64,000 nt of DNA from Promicromonospora sukumoe 327MFSha3.1 (GTDB lineage: Bacteria; Actinomycetota; Actinomycetes; Actinomycetales; Cellulomonadaceae): NCBI RefSeq assembly GCF_000385135.1, contig NZ_ARQM01000017.1:1-64000 (forward strand). Direction: 5' to 3'. Shown piece after piece: positions 43,711 to 52,973 of this stretch. Under the pieces are notes generated by a model. The model was not told the origin of the DNA and did no database searches. It was given only the letters and a program-made list of their open reading frames with translations. Both the position numbers and the translations under genes were made by a program. Positions within the stretch are counted from its first letter, which is position 1; each line of letters opens with the position of its first letter.

Positions 43711-45057
43711 CTATCCAGCCGTCGCCGCGCCGAGCGGCAGGTCCCGGACGACGACGGGCCCGCCGCTGACCAGCGACGCGTTGCCCGCCACACCGACGGC
43801 GAGCGCCCGGACGCCGTCGAGCCAGGACGCGGCGCGGCCGAGCTCGTCGTGGCCGGCGCCGAGGAACAGGTCGCGGAGCAGCGCGTCGTCCGCGCCGCCG
43901 TGCCCGCCCGAGGCCTGGGGCACGGGGACCTCGCGGGCGGTGCCGAAGTGCGACTGGACCAGCAGCCGCTCCCCCGTGGGCCGCAGCTCGTCCCCGCCGG
44001 CGACGTCGGCGTGTGCCGACGGGTCGACGGGCCGGCCGGCGTGCGACTCGACGGCGCCGCGCTCGACGACCGCGAGCTCCGCGCGCCCCGCGGTGCCGTT
44101 GATCGCGACGGTGTACCCCTCCCAGGGCGCGTGCGCGTTCAGCGCGTACGTCATGGTCGCGCCCCGCGCGTAGTCGACCACGACGGACAGGTTGTCCTCG
44201 ATGTCGATCCCGGCGGAGAAGACGTCCTGGTCCCGCAGGTACCCGTCGTACGACTCCTGCTCGTGGTATAGGCCGCGCAGCAGCTCGTGGTCGCGCAGGT
44301 CGAGCGCGAACGGGTCGAGGTGGGCGCCGTCGTGGGTGCCCCGGGCCGGGCGCGGGCCGAGGCCGCGCCGGGCGGCGTTGGCGTCGCCGTAGAAGCGCAG
44401 CCCGCCGCTGGCGTAGACGCGCGTCGGGAGGTCGGCGAGCCACCAGTTGACCAGGTCGAAGTGGTGCGACGACTTGTGCACGAGCAGCCCGCCCGAGTTC
44501 TCCTTGACCCGGTGCCAGCGGCGGAAGTAGTCGGCGCCGTGCGACGTGTCCAGCAGCCACTCGAAGTGCACGGACGTGACCTCGCCGATGTCGCCCCGCG
44601 TGACGACCTCCTTCAGCGCGGCGTTGCGGGGCGAGTACCGGTAGTTGAACGTGGTGACGACGTCGCGCCCGGTGGCCTCGACGGCCTCCGCGATGCGCCG
44701 CACGCCCTCGGCGCCGGTCGTCAGGGGCTTCTCGACCACCACGTCGGCCCCGCCGTGCAGGGCGGCGACCACGAGGTCGGCGTGCGCGTGGTCGGGGGCG
44801 GTGACGATCACGCGGTCGATGCCCGCGTCCGCGACGTAGGCGGTGATCGCGCCGAGGTCGATCCGCTCCGGCGCCGGGTACCCGGCCTCGGCCAGCCGCC
44901 GCTCGTTCCAGTCGAGCCGACCGGCGTTGGTGTCGCCCCAGGCCACGAGCTCGGCGTGCGCGGCGTAGGGGCCCGTGAGCGCGTCCAGGTAGAGCTGGGC
45001 GCGCCCGCCCGTGCCGAGCAGGGCGTACCGCGCGCGGCGGCTGGTCGTGCGTGTCAT
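43711..45057 (-). CDS. Gfo/Idh/MocA family oxidoreductase
   Basis: A 448-residue NAD(P)-dependent sugar dehydrogenase-like protein. The Rossmann motif is YALLGTGGRAQLYLDAL at the N-terminus. VVVEKPLTTGAEG near 108 is the family EKP motif with the catalytic Lys. GGLLVHKSSHHFDLVNWWL near 190 supplies the conserved His/Asp region. It is expected to oxidise, reduce or remodel an imported sugar or polyol in the cytoplasm, perhaps as a glycosidase of the NAD-dependent kind (inference). The ATG has GAGGA seven bases upstream. It sits between the large glycosidase and LacI in the cluster D operon. Confidence 0.87.
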   Translation of the reverse strand: MTRTTSRRARYALLGTGGRAQLYLDALTGPYAAHAELVAWGDTNAGRLDWNERRLAEAGYPAPERIDLGAITAYVADAGIDRVIVTAPDHAHADLVVAALHGGADVVVEKPLTTGAEGVRRIAEAVEATGRDVVTTFNYRYSPRNAALKEVVTRGDIGEVTSVHFEWLLDTSHGADYFRRWHRVKENSGGLLVHKSSHHFDLVNWWLADLPTRVYASGGLRFYGDANAARRGLGPRPARGTHDGAHLDPFALDLRDHELLRGLYHEQESYDGYLRDQDVFSAGIDIEDNLSVVVDYARGATMTYALNAHAPWEGYTVAINGTAGRAELAVVERGAVESHAGRPVDPSAHADVAGGDELRPTGERLLVQSHFGTAREVPVPQASGGHGGADDALLRDLFLGAGHDELGRAASWLDGVRALAVGVAGNASLVSGGPVVVRDLPLGAATAG

Positions 45058-45072
45058 GGCTGTGTCCTCAGG

Positions 45073-45084
45073 GTTCGTGCGAAC
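45073..45084. promoter_or_regulatory. Small palindrome between glycosidase and oxidoreductase genes
   Basis: GTTCG-TG-CGAAC in the 34-base intergenic gap of the cluster D operon. It may be a processing hairpin or operator; evidence is weak. Confidence 0.3.
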
Positions 45085-45091
45085 AGGTAGG

Positions 45092-48000
45092 TCAACGGAC
45101 CGGCACCACGGGGACGAAGAGCGCGGCGTTCTTGCTCGGCCCGATGCCGCTGCCCCACTCCAGGAACCCCTGGCGGGTGCCGCCGTCGTTGTCGTTGGCC
45201 AGCAGGGAGAACGAGAACGCCCCGTCCTTGGGGTCCACGCCGAGCTCGGCCCAGGGCACCACGACGTCGTAGGTCGTGGTCCCGGCCTTGCGCACGACCT
45301 TGGCCCTGACCGTGCCGACGGTCCCGGCGGGCGCCGTGTACCGGTAGACGGACGCCGTCTCGCCGGGGTGGATGCCCAGCTCGACGCGCGAGGCCGGGTC
45401 CTGCCCGGGCAGGCCGCGCGCTACGGCGAGCTGGATCGAGTCCCCCTCCCAGAGCCGGTCCACCGTGGCCGACGGGCGGTGGTCGTCGTCGCGCAGCGCC
45501 GCCCGGACGCGCAGGCCCCGGTCGCTCCAGGACAGCGCGAAGGTGCCGCCCAGGTCGTCCGCGTCGGGCGTGCCGCCGCTGAGCGCGACGTAGGTGCCGC
45601 GCGCCCGCCAGTCGACGACGGCCGCGCGGTGCGGCTCCCTGGCCACCGGGGCCAGCGCCGTGGTGCCGGTGAGCTGCCGGGTCTCCCCCGCCGCCGTCAG
45701 CGAGACCGCGAACTTCGTGGGCTGCCACGGGGTGAGCGCCGCGCCGTCGATCGCCGACGTCGCGGTCTGCCCCGTGCCCACCGAGAACGCTGGGACGGTG
45801 CCCGACGCCTCCCCGATCGTCCAGCCGACGTCGGCGACGTCCACGGCGGCGCCACCCGGCAGGTTCCGGGTGCCGAGGGCGAGGCCGACGTCGCCCTTCC
45901 GGTCCGCGACCGGGCCGAAGGAGAGCACGGGGTTCTGCACGACCTCGACGGTGTCGCCGACGTACGCGACCACGGCGTCGCCGCTGCGCACGGTGTAGGC
46001 GACGGGGCGCTCCCCCGCCTCGCGCATGGGCTCCAGGGCGAGCACGCCCTGCACCTCGGCGCCGGTTCCGGTCAGGGTGACCCCACCCCCGACCGGGCCG
46101 ACGACACTCAGATCGCCGGTGACGCCCAGGGCCGTGCGGTCCACGGTCACGGGGACCGAGGCGCTGCCGCCGAGCGGGATCTGGTCGGGCGTGTCGACCT
46201 GGGCCGCGGCGTCGGCGACGACCGCCGGGGTGCCGACCGCGCCGGTCACGTAGACGGGGTCGCCCCCGACCGTGAGCTCGACGGTCGCGTTCGGCACGGC
46301 CCGCCAGGACCGCCCGTCGCCCCGGACCAGCCGCGAGGACGGCCCGGTCTCCACGGCCACGGTCACCGGGTCCCCCGTCGCCCACACCATGCGGACGACG
46401 CCGCCCGCCGAGTCCGCGAAGTCGGCCACCACCGCGCCGTCGAGACGCCGGAGCTCGGTCAGGGTGCGCCCCGCCGTCTGGCGGTTGTAGACCGCGAGCG
46501 CCGGGTACGCGGGCTTGGGCGTGAGCGCGGTGCCGCCGCCGGTGGGCAGCCGGCTGATGCCGAAGTTGTGCTCGGGCTCGGCACGGTTGGCGCCGGAGTC
46601 GATGAGCTCGTAGTAGACGCTCCGCTCGACGCCCGCGGCCTGCAGCAGCGCCGCCGACCGCACCACGTAGGCGGCCTGCTGCTGCTCGGTGGTGCCGCCG
46701 GTCGTCGTCGGCCAGCCGTGCTCGCTGAGCCAGATGGGGATGTCGGAGCCGGGCGCGTACTCGTCGATCAGGCCCCGCAGGGTCGCCACCCCGGCCTCGG
46801 TGCGGCCCTCGGGCGCGCCGGGGAAGTCGTAGGTGTGATAGCTGACGGCGTCCAGGTGGTCCAGGCCGCCGAGGGCGAACAGGTCCTCCATGAAGTCCCA
46901 CCGCGCGCCCGCGCTGACCGGCCCGACGACGCGGGCACCGGGGGCCGCCTCGTGGATCGCGGCGGCGGCCGGTTCGAGCAGCTCGAGGTAGCAGGCGGCC
47001 GTCATGCCGCAGGCACCGGTGTTGAAGGTGTGGTTGAACTCGTTGTAGACCTCGTAGTCGACGCCGGAGCCGTAGTGCTCGGCGGCGGCCGCGGCGTAGC
47101 GCGCGTAGGCGGCGATGCCCTCGGGCGACGACGGCGTCTTGCCGCCGTCGTACCAGCGGCTGAAGTAGGCGAGGATGACGATCGGGCGCTCGCCGCGGGC
47201 CTTGGCGGCCGCGATCTGGGCGTCGAACAGCGCGGGGAACTCGTACACCCCGGGCGACGTCTCGATGGTGTCCCAGGACGGTCCCTCGCGGACGGTCCCG
47301 GCGCCGAGCGGCCCCATGAGCGCGTCGATCTGGTCCACGGAGTAGCGGTTCACGTGGGCGGCGACGCCCACGTGGGCATTCGGTCCCGACGAGCCGGGCG
47401 GGTCGACGACGGCCAGGGTGCCGGTGCGGGTCAGCGGCTCCGGCGCCGTGATGGAGATGCTGAGGCCGTAGTAGCCGGCGGGCAGCGCGGACAGGTCGAT
47501 CGAGGCCGCGCCCGCCGTGGCGGCCGCCGTCCCCGTGTCGAGCCGCTGCCCGGACGAGGCGCGCAGCTCCCACGCGACGCCGTCGGCGACCGTCTTGATC
47601 CCGACGTGCGCGTCGCCCGTCTCGTACACGAGGGCGGTGTCGGCGAACGCGAGCGTGCCGGGCGGCGGCTCGTGCTGCTCGAACGACGGGTTGACCACGA
47701 GGTTCTCGTCGTCGCCCGCCACCGACATGCGGGCGTCGTCGAACCAGACGGTCCCGGTGCCGCGCACGAGGAACCGCATGACGAAGGTCATGCTGCCCGC
47801 GGGCTGGGTGTAGCTCCACTCCAGACGGGTCCAGCCGTTCGTGCCGGCGGGCAGCTCCACGCGCTGCGAGTGGTCGCCGCTGAGCACCACGTACGCGGCG
47901 TCGGACGCCGAGAGGTCCTGCGTGCGCACCCACACGCTCATGTCGTAGGTGACGCCGCCGTTGGCGCGGATGTTCTGCCGCAGGTCCACGTACGAGGCCG

Positions 48001-48241
48001 AGTACGGGGAGTCGAAGTCGACGCGGGCGGCGGCAGCGCCGTCCTGGGCTCCGGTCGTGTCCGCGGTGACCACGAACTCGGGGCTGCCCGAGACCGTGGT
48101 GGTCCAGCCCGGGAACGAGTCGGAGGCGGCGAGGTCGGCACGTGCTTGCGGTGGGGCGGCGACGAGCAGACCCGCGAGCACAGTGGACGAGGCGAGCAGG
48201 GCGAGGACGGCACGCAGGGGCCGTCTTGAGGCGACACGCAT
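45092..48241 (-). CDS. Secreted multidomain glycoside hydrolase (GH39/GH5-like core) with C-terminal CBM9-like domain
   Basis: A 1049-residue secreted enzyme. The signal peptide (MRVASRRPLRAVLALLASST ... QARA) ends near 45. A carbohydrate-binding-like beta-sandwich (about 45-190) follows, then a (beta/alpha)8 catalytic barrel (about 290-600) with candidate acid/base E401 in VYNEFNH and nucleophile E507 in IWLSEHGWP. Several beta domains follow. The last 200 residues (VDWRARGTYVALSGGTPDAD ... LWEGDSIQLAVARG) resemble a CBM9/DOMON-type module. Clan-A enzymes with this spacing include GH39 and GH5 relatives; the exact family cannot be fixed. The ATG at 48241 is chosen for the GGGAGAA four bases upstream. 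It probably releases the oligosaccharide taken up by the cluster D importer. Confidence 0.8.
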   Translation of the reverse strand: MRVASRRPLRAVLALLASSTVLAGLLVAAPPQARADLAASDSFPGWTTTVSGSPEFVVTADTTGAQDGAAAARVDFDSPYSASYVDLRQNIRANGGVTYDMSVWVRTQDLSASDAAYVVLSGDHSQRVELPAGTNGWTRLEWSYTQPAGSMTFVMRFLVRGTGTVWFDDARMSVAGDDENLVVNPSFEQHEPPPGTLAFADTALVYETGDAHVGIKTVADGVAWELRASSGQRLDTGTAAATAGAASIDLSALPAGYYGLSISITAPEPLTRTGTLAVVDPPGSSGPNAHVGVAAHVNRYSVDQIDALMGPLGAGTVREGPSWDTIETSPGVYEFPALFDAQIAAAKARGERPIVILAYFSRWYDGGKTPSSPEGIAAYARYAAAAAEHYGSGVDYEVYNEFNHTFNTGACGMTAACYLELLEPAAAAIHEAAPGARVVGPVSAGARWDFMEDLFALGGLDHLDAVSYHTYDFPGAPEGRTEAGVATLRGLIDEYAPGSDIPIWLSEHGWPTTTGGTTEQQQAAYVVRSAALLQAAGVERSVYYELIDSGANRAEPEHNFGISRLPTGGGTALTPKPAYPALAVYNRQTAGRTLTELRRLDGAVVADFADSAGGVVRMVWATGDPVTVAVETGPSSRLVRGDGRSWRAVPNATVELTVGGDPVYVTGAVGTPAVVADAAAQVDTPDQIPLGGSASVPVTVDRTALGVTGDLSVVGPVGGGVTLTGTGAEVQGVLALEPMREAGERPVAYTVRSGDAVVAYVGDTVEVVQNPVLSFGPVADRKGDVGLALGTRNLPGGAAVDVADVGWTIGEASGTVPAFSVGTGQTATSAIDGAALTPWQPTKFAVSLTAAGETRQLTGTTALAPVAREPHRAAVVDWRARGTYVALSGGTPDADDLGGTFALSWSDRGLRVRAALRDDDHRPSATVDRLWEGDSIQLAVARGLPGQDPASRVELGIHPGETASVYRYTAPAGTVGTVRAKVVRKAGTTTYDVVVPWAELGVDPKDGAFSFSLLANDNDGGTRQGFLEWGSGIGPSKNAALFVPVVPVR

Positions 48242-48271
48242 CAGGTTCTCCCTCTGGCTGACCGTCATCGG

Positions 48272-49174
48272 TCAGCCCTTGACGGCGCCGGCCTGGCCGG
48301 CGCTCCGCAGGAACTGGCGCTGGAACACGAGGAACAGCACGACCGGGATGACCACCGAGATGAACATCCCCGCCATGAGCAGGTTGGTCGGGGCCGTGTC
48401 GGCCACGCGGTAGAGGCCGACCGACAGCGGCTGGAGGTCCGCCGACGGCAGCACGAGCAGCGGCCAGAGGAACTCCTTCCACGAGGCGACGATCGTCAGC
48501 AGCGACACGACACCGATCACCGGGCGCGACATCGGCAGGATGATCGACCAGAACACGCGGAACACGCCCGCGCCGTCGATCCGCGCGGCCTCGAACACGT
48601 CCCGCGGCAGGCCGTCGAAGAAGCGCGCGACGAGCAGCACGTTGAACGCGCTGGCCGCCGACGGCAGCCAGACCGCCCAGAACGTGTTGACGAGGTTGAC
48701 GCCGATCAGGGGCACGTCGAGCACCGTGACGTACAGCGAGATCAGCGACACGACGCCGGGGATGAACAGGGTCGCCAGCACGGCCCCGTTCACCAGGCGG
48801 GCGTACCGGGGCCGCAGCACCGCGATCCCGTAGCCGCCGGTGAGCGCGACCAGCAGCCCGAAGAACCAGCAGCCGGCCGCGACCCAGACGGTGTTGAGCA
48901 GGTACTGCCCCACGTGGATCTGCGACCAGGCGTCGGGGAGGTTCTGCCACTGGACGCCGCTCGGCCACCACGCGAACGGCTCGCGCAGGATGTCCTGGCT
49001 GGTCGAGAGCGCTGCCTTGAACAGCCACAGGAGCGGGCCGAGGGCGACGACGCACAGCGCGGCGACCAGCAGCACCGTGAGCACGCGCATCGTGATGCGC
49101 ACGGACCGGCGGGAACGGTCGAGCGTCGAGACGTTGGAGCGCTCGTCGGAGTCGATGGTGGACAGGGCGGTCAT
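48272..49174 (-). CDS. CUT1 sugar ABC importer permease, MalG type (cluster D)
   Basis: A 300-residue membrane protein with six helices and the EAA loop LPRDVFEAARIDGAGVFR. The ATG overlaps the preceding stop (ATGA). Its stop is 30 bases before the glycosidase start, keeping transport and hydrolysis genes in one transcript. Confidence 0.9.
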   Translation of the reverse strand: MTALSTIDSDERSNVSTLDRSRRSVRITMRVLTVLLVAALCVVALGPLLWLFKAALSTSQDILREPFAWWPSGVQWQNLPDAWSQIHVGQYLLNTVWVAAGCWFFGLLVALTGGYGIAVLRPRYARLVNGAVLATLFIPGVVSLISLYVTVLDVPLIGVNLVNTFWAVWLPSAASAFNVLLVARFFDGLPRDVFEAARIDGAGVFRVFWSIILPMSRPVIGVVSLLTIVASWKEFLWPLLVLPSADLQPLSVGLYRVADTAPTNLLMAGMFISVVIPVVLFLVFQRQFLRSAGQAGAVKG

Positions 49175-50169
49175 GACTCGCTCCACTTCCGGGTGAGCCG
49201 CAGATACACGGCGGACAGGAGGCCCAGGCCGACCGCGAGCAGCAGGCTGAGCGCCGTGGCCTTGCCGAAGTCGCCCGAGAGGAAGGCGTAGTTGTACACG
49301 AGCATCAGCAGGGTCACGGTGCGGTTCTCCGGGCCGCCGCCGGTCATGACGAACGGCTCGGTGAAGACCTGCATGGTGCCGATGAGCTGCAGCAGGAGCA
49401 TCAGCAGGATCACGCCGCGCAGCTGCGGCAGGGTGACGTGCCAGGTGCGCTGCAGGATCGACGCGCCGTCGACCTCGGCGGCGTCGTACAGCTCGGTGCG
49501 GATCGACATGAGCGCGGCGAGGTAGATGATCGTCGCCGTGCCCGCGGACGCCCACGTGGACTGGATCACGATGCTCGGGATGGCCAGCGCCGGCTCCTGG
49601 AGCCAGCCCACGGGCTCGATCCCCAGCGCGGTGAGCGCGCTGTTGAACAGGCCCGTGCCCGACGGCTCGTAGAACTGCTTCCAGAGCAGCACGCTGACCA
49701 CCGGCGGGATGATCACGGGCAGGTAGGCGAGCACGCTCGTGATCTGCCGGGTGCGGCGCAGCTCCGCCATGACCACCGCCATGAGGATGGGCAGCGGGAA
49801 CCCGATCACCAGGGCGAGCACCGCGAACCAGGCCGTGTTGCCGAGCGCGGTCCACAGGAGCGGGTCGGCGAGCACGCGCTCGAAGTTGCTCAGCCCCACC
49901 CAGGTGGGCTCGGTGATCAGGTCCGTGCGCTGGAACGCGAGGATCAGGCTCTTCGCGATCGGCCACCAGGCGAAGTAGCCGAACGTGAGCAGCAGCGGGA
50001 GGAACATCACGAGCGTGCCGACCCCGCCGCCGCGCACCCACGAGAGCAGCGCTGCGGCCGGCGAGCCGGGCCGGCGTCCGGCGCGGCCCCGAGGGGCCAC
50101 CTCACGCGGCGGTGTGGGCGGGGCGTCCGCGGCGGGCGGGGCGGTGACGGTCACGATGTTCTCCCTCAT
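49171..50169 (-). CDS. CUT1 sugar ABC importer permease, MalF type (cluster D)
   Basis: A 332-residue membrane protein with an extended Pro/Ala/Arg-rich cytoplasmic N-terminus (about 40 residues) before the first helix. The EAA loop is IRTELYDAAEVDGASILQR. The ATG overlaps the binding-protein stop as ATGA. Confidence 0.9.
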   Translation of the reverse strand: MRENIVTVTAPPAADAPPTPPREVAPRGRAGRRPGSPAAALLSWVRGGGVGTLVMFLPLLLTFGYFAWWPIAKSLILAFQRTDLITEPTWVGLSNFERVLADPLLWTALGNTAWFAVLALVIGFPLPILMAVVMAELRRTRQITSVLAYLPVIIPPVVSVLLWKQFYEPSGTGLFNSALTALGIEPVGWLQEPALAIPSIVIQSTWASAGTATIIYLAALMSIRTELYDAAEVDGASILQRTWHVTLPQLRGVILLMLLLQLIGTMQVFTEPFVMTGGGPENRTVTLLMLVYNYAFLSGDFGKATALSLLLAVGLGLLSAVYLRLTRKWSES

Positions 50170-51569
50170 CCGGCGTCGACGAGGTCCTGCACCTGCGCCT
50201 GCGCGGCCTGGAGCAGCTCGGCGGGGTCGGCGTCCTCGCGCGTGAGCACGGCCTGCGCCACCGGGTCGAGGGCCGCGTACAGCTCCTGCGCCTTGACCGC
50301 CGGCTCGGGCACGATGGTCGCGTCGGGCAGGCTGTCGATGTAGGCCTGGTAGTTCTCGCGCGGCACGTTGACCTGCGGCTCGATCCAGCCGAGGAAGGTC
50401 TCGTACTGCTCCTCGGAGACGACGGGCACCTCGGGCAGGCCCACGGGCAGGTCGTCCGCCACCTGCGACTCGGCCCAGGTGGTCGCGGCCTCCTCGTCGA
50501 CGTAGCGGTCGAGGAAGTAGTACTTGGTCCACTCGAGCGCCGCGCAGAGCTGGTCCGGCGTCGCCTTGGGACTGAACCACTGGATGTTGCCGCCGCCCAG
50601 GACGCCGAGGGCGTCGTCGCCCGCCGGGAAGGGCGCGAGCCCGAAGTCCTCGGCCGGCATGCCGCGCGAGATCACGACGCTGTTGTAGAGGTTCGCGCCG
50701 TTCAGGCTCTGGCCCACGTAGCCCGCGGCGAGGTCGTCGCGGACGGTGTTGTTGTCGTGCAGGAAGTTGTCGCCCGCGGCGTCCTGCCCCCAGCGCACGT
50801 CGTGCAGGAACTCCAGGCTCTCCCGCATGCCCGGGGTGTCCAGCGTGACGGTCGTCGTGTCGCCGTCCTGCTCCTGGACGAGGCTGCCGTTCGAGTACGC
50901 CATCGAGGTCAGGAGCCAGCCGCCCACGTTGCCGGTGGTGGGGATGATGAACCCCGTCTCCCCCGTCTTCTCGGAGATGGTCGCGGCGGCGTCCAGCACC
51001 TCGTCCCACGTGGCCGGCGGCGCGTCCGGGTCCAGGCCGGCCTGCTCGAAGAGTGCCCGGTCGTAGACGAGGCCCATGGTGTAGGCGGCCCGGACGACGC
51101 CGAAGGTGTGCCCGTCCGCGTTCTGCGTGACGCCCGTGACCTGCGGGTTGAGCTGGCTCAGCACCTCGTCGTCCTCGACGTAGGTGGTGATGTCGGCCGC
51201 CTGGCCGCGCGCGATCAGGGCCTGGATGTCCGTGAAGGGCACCTGCAGGGTGGTCGGCAGGGTGCCGCCGACCAGCAGAGCCGAGAATGTCGAGACGTCG
51301 TACTTCGTCTCCTCGTCCTCGATCGTGATGTTCGGGTGCAGCTCCTCGAACGCGGCGATCGCGTTCTCCCACGCCTCCAGCGTGGCCGCCTGGTCCGACG
51401 TCGGCCGCTCGCCCACCGTGATCGTCACGTCGGCCTCGGGGTCGCAGGCCGCCCCGGCCTGCGCCTCCGTGCCCGGGGCCGCCCCGTCCGAGCAGCCGGT
51501 CACCAGCACTCCGACGAGCGCGAGGCTCGAGACCACACCGCCGACGCGGCTCCAACGACGCTGTCGCAT
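50166..51569 (-). CDS. CUT1 sugar ABC importer, substrate-binding lipoprotein (cluster D)
   Basis: A 467-residue solute-binding protein with a Sec lipoprotein signal and lipobox LVTGC (lipid-modified C26). The mature domain begins VTITVGERPTSDQAATLEAW and contains GGTLPTTLQVPFTDIQALIA. The ATG has AAGGAG six bases upstream. Its promoter carries an AAACCGGTTT palindrome (51603-51612), so a LacI protein probably controls it. It leads an operon of two permeases, a secreted glycosidase, an oxidoreductase and LacI. Confidence 0.88.
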   Translation of the reverse strand: MRQRRWSRVGGVVSSLALVGVLVTGCSDGAAPGTEAQAGAACDPEADVTITVGERPTSDQAATLEAWENAIAAFEELHPNITIEDEETKYDVSTFSALLVGGTLPTTLQVPFTDIQALIARGQAADITTYVEDDEVLSQLNPQVTGVTQNADGHTFGVVRAAYTMGLVYDRALFEQAGLDPDAPPATWDEVLDAAATISEKTGETGFIIPTTGNVGGWLLTSMAYSNGSLVQEQDGDTTTVTLDTPGMRESLEFLHDVRWGQDAAGDNFLHDNNTVRDDLAAGYVGQSLNGANLYNSVVISRGMPAEDFGLAPFPAGDDALGVLGGGNIQWFSPKATPDQLCAALEWTKYYFLDRYVDEEAATTWAESQVADDLPVGLPEVPVVSEEQYETFLGWIEPQVNVPRENYQAYIDSLPDATIVPEPAVKAQELYAALDPVAQAVLTREDADPAELLQAAQAQVQDLVDAG

Positions 51570-51602
51570 CCTCTACTCCTTCGTAGATCCCGGCCTTCGA
51601 TA

Positions 51603-51612
51603 AAACCGGTTT
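51603..51612. promoter_or_regulatory. LacI-type operator ahead of cluster D
   Basis: A perfect AAACCGGTTT palindrome, identical to the core at 12638-12647, 34 bases before the cluster D binding-protein start. Confidence 0.65.
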
Positions 51613-51643
51613 CACGAAGAGTGCCCGCCGCAGCGCGGGACTG

Positions 51644-52294
51644 TCAACCCCCGATCTCGCGCCGGACCGTCCAGCGCTCGCGCACCAACCAGGCCTCGCA
51701 CGCCCGGGTCCACCCGAGCCACGACTCGTCGAGGCCGACGCCGTGCCCGCCCACGGGGTACAGGTGCAGCTCGTGCGGCACGCCCGCGGCGGTCAGCGCC
51801 GACGAGAGCAGGAGCGAGTGCTCGGCCGGGACCTTGCGGTCGTCGAAGGAGTGGAAGACGAAGAAGGGCGGCGCGGCCGGTGTCACGAGGGTGTTGAGGG
51901 ACAGCGCGGCGCGCCGTGCCGGCGTGTCGTCCTGGCCCAGCAGAACCTCCGCGGAGTCGCGGTGCACGTGGTTCTGCAGGGTCACGACGGGGTAGCCCAG
52001 GACGACGCCGTCGACCCGGGAGTCCTGGCCGGCCGGGGCCAGCGCCGCCAGGCCGGCGGCGTGGCCGCCGGCGGAGAAGCCGACGAGCAGCACCCGTTCG
52101 ACGCCCTGGGCCCGGAGCTCGGCGACGCGGCTGGAGACGACGTCGTGCGCCGCGGGATGGGGCTCCCCGACGGGGTATCGCAGCACGTCAGCGGGCAGCC
52201 CGAGGCTCCGGAGCCACTCGGCCACCGGCTCCGCCTCGTGCGGGGCGTGCCTCCGGTAGCCACCGCCGGGCAGCACGAGAGCGTGATCCGTCAT
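51644..52294 (-). CDS. Alpha/beta hydrolase (acetyl-xylan-esterase-like)
   Basis: A 216-residue cytoplasmic serine hydrolase. ALVLPGGGYRRHAPHEAEP supplies the oxyanion region. The nucleophile Ser is in GFSAGGHAAGLAAL (about 92-105), the Asp in FHSFDDRKVP (about 148-157) and the His in VGGHGVGLDE near 182. The family includes acetyl-xylan and carbohydrate esterases. Flanked by CCGG operators at both ends and upstream of the cluster D importer, it probably deacylates imported oligosaccharides (inference). Confidence 0.82.
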   Translation of the reverse strand: MTDHALVLPGGGYRRHAPHEAEPVAEWLRSLGLPADVLRYPVGEPHPAAHDVVSSRVAELRAQGVERVLLVGFSAGGHAAGLAALAPAGQDSRVDGVVLGYPVVTLQNHVHRDSAEVLLGQDDTPARRAALSLNTLVTPAAPPFFVFHSFDDRKVPAEHSLLLSSALTAAGVPHELHLYPVGGHGVGLDESWLGWTRACEAWLVRERWTVRREIGG

Positions 52295-52306
52295 CGACCA
52301 TCCTTG

Positions 52307-52316
52307 AAACCGGTTT
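52307..52316. promoter_or_regulatory. LacI-type operator at the esterase promoter
   Basis: A perfect AAACCGGTTT palindrome 13 bases ahead of the esterase start. Together with 51603-51612 it brackets the esterase gene, about 700 bases apart, close enough for looping. Confidence 0.6.
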
Positions 52317-52396
52317 TGTGAGGAGGATCAGCGTGGCACGCGGCGTGTCGGGCGGGCAAGTTCACGGGTCGCCGGGTGTGGTGCCACAATCCGGGC

Positions 52397-52582
52397 ATGG
52401 CGATGGCCGACAAGCCCAGGAAGGGCTTCTGGTATCAGGTGGGCCGACCGTTCCGGGCGATCGGACGCGGCATGGGCCGGGTGCTGGAAGCCCTGGACTT
52501 CTTCAGCCTCATCGCCTGGATCGTCCGCGGCGTCGCCTGGGTCATACGCGGCATCGGACGGGCATTCTCGGACTCGGTCTGA
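52397..52582 (+). CDS. Small amphipathic/hydrophobic protein
   Basis: A 61-residue protein with a basic N-terminus (MAMADKPRKGFWYQVGRPFR) and one hydrophobic segment (FFSLIAWIVRGVAWVIRGI). No family is recognised. It could be a small membrane peptide. Supported by plausible composition and a start about 80 bases from the divergent esterase; no strong ribosome-binding site. Confidence 0.5.
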   Translation: MAMADKPRKGFWYQVGRPFRAIGRGMGRVLEALDFFSLIAWIVRGVAWVIRGIGRAFSDSV

Positions 52583-52658
52583 CCGGCTGATACCCGCGAC
52601 GCCCGTCGGCATACTGTGAGCCGCTTTGGCGTCGAACATCGGGAAGCGTGGAGGTGCG

Positions 52659-52901
52659 ATGGGATTCAGCCTGGTGCTCCAGATAACGCTGTGCGTCGTC
52701 GCCGCGCTGCTTCTCCTGATGCCGTTTCGGAACCGGGGGCGCTTCCGAGAGCAGGTGTTCCAGAACCCGTTCTATGCGTTGATGGCAAAGAGGAGGCCGG
52801 ACCTCACCGAGCACGTTGTCAACCTCGCCACCGCCGCCTGGATCTTCGGCGTGATTGTGACGGTCGTCGTGCTCTGTATCGGGATCCAGACGTTTCTGTA
52901 G
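52659..52901 (+). CDS. Small two-helix membrane protein
   Basis: An 80-residue protein with helices at the N-terminus (MGFSLVLQITLCVVAALLLL) and C-terminus (AAWIFGVIVTVVVLCIGIQT) around a polar loop. GGAGG lies four bases before the ATG at 52659, which decides this start over upstream codons. Function unknown. GC content is somewhat lower than the neighbouring operons. Confidence 0.65.
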   Translation: MGFSLVLQITLCVVAALLLLMPFRNRGRFREQVFQNPFYALMAKRRPDLTEHVVNLATAAWIFGVIVTVVVLCIGIQTFL

Positions 52902-52973
52902 GCACCAAAGGGCGCCGGAAATGAGGACGCCCGCCAGCACCACCCTGGATCACTCCTGGTGGGCTGTGGCGGC

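Noticed and set aside
45054-49055. 1333-residue minus-strand frame overlapping the glycosidase
   Set aside because: It shadows the real gene in another frame, with Arg-rich composition and no recognisable domain.
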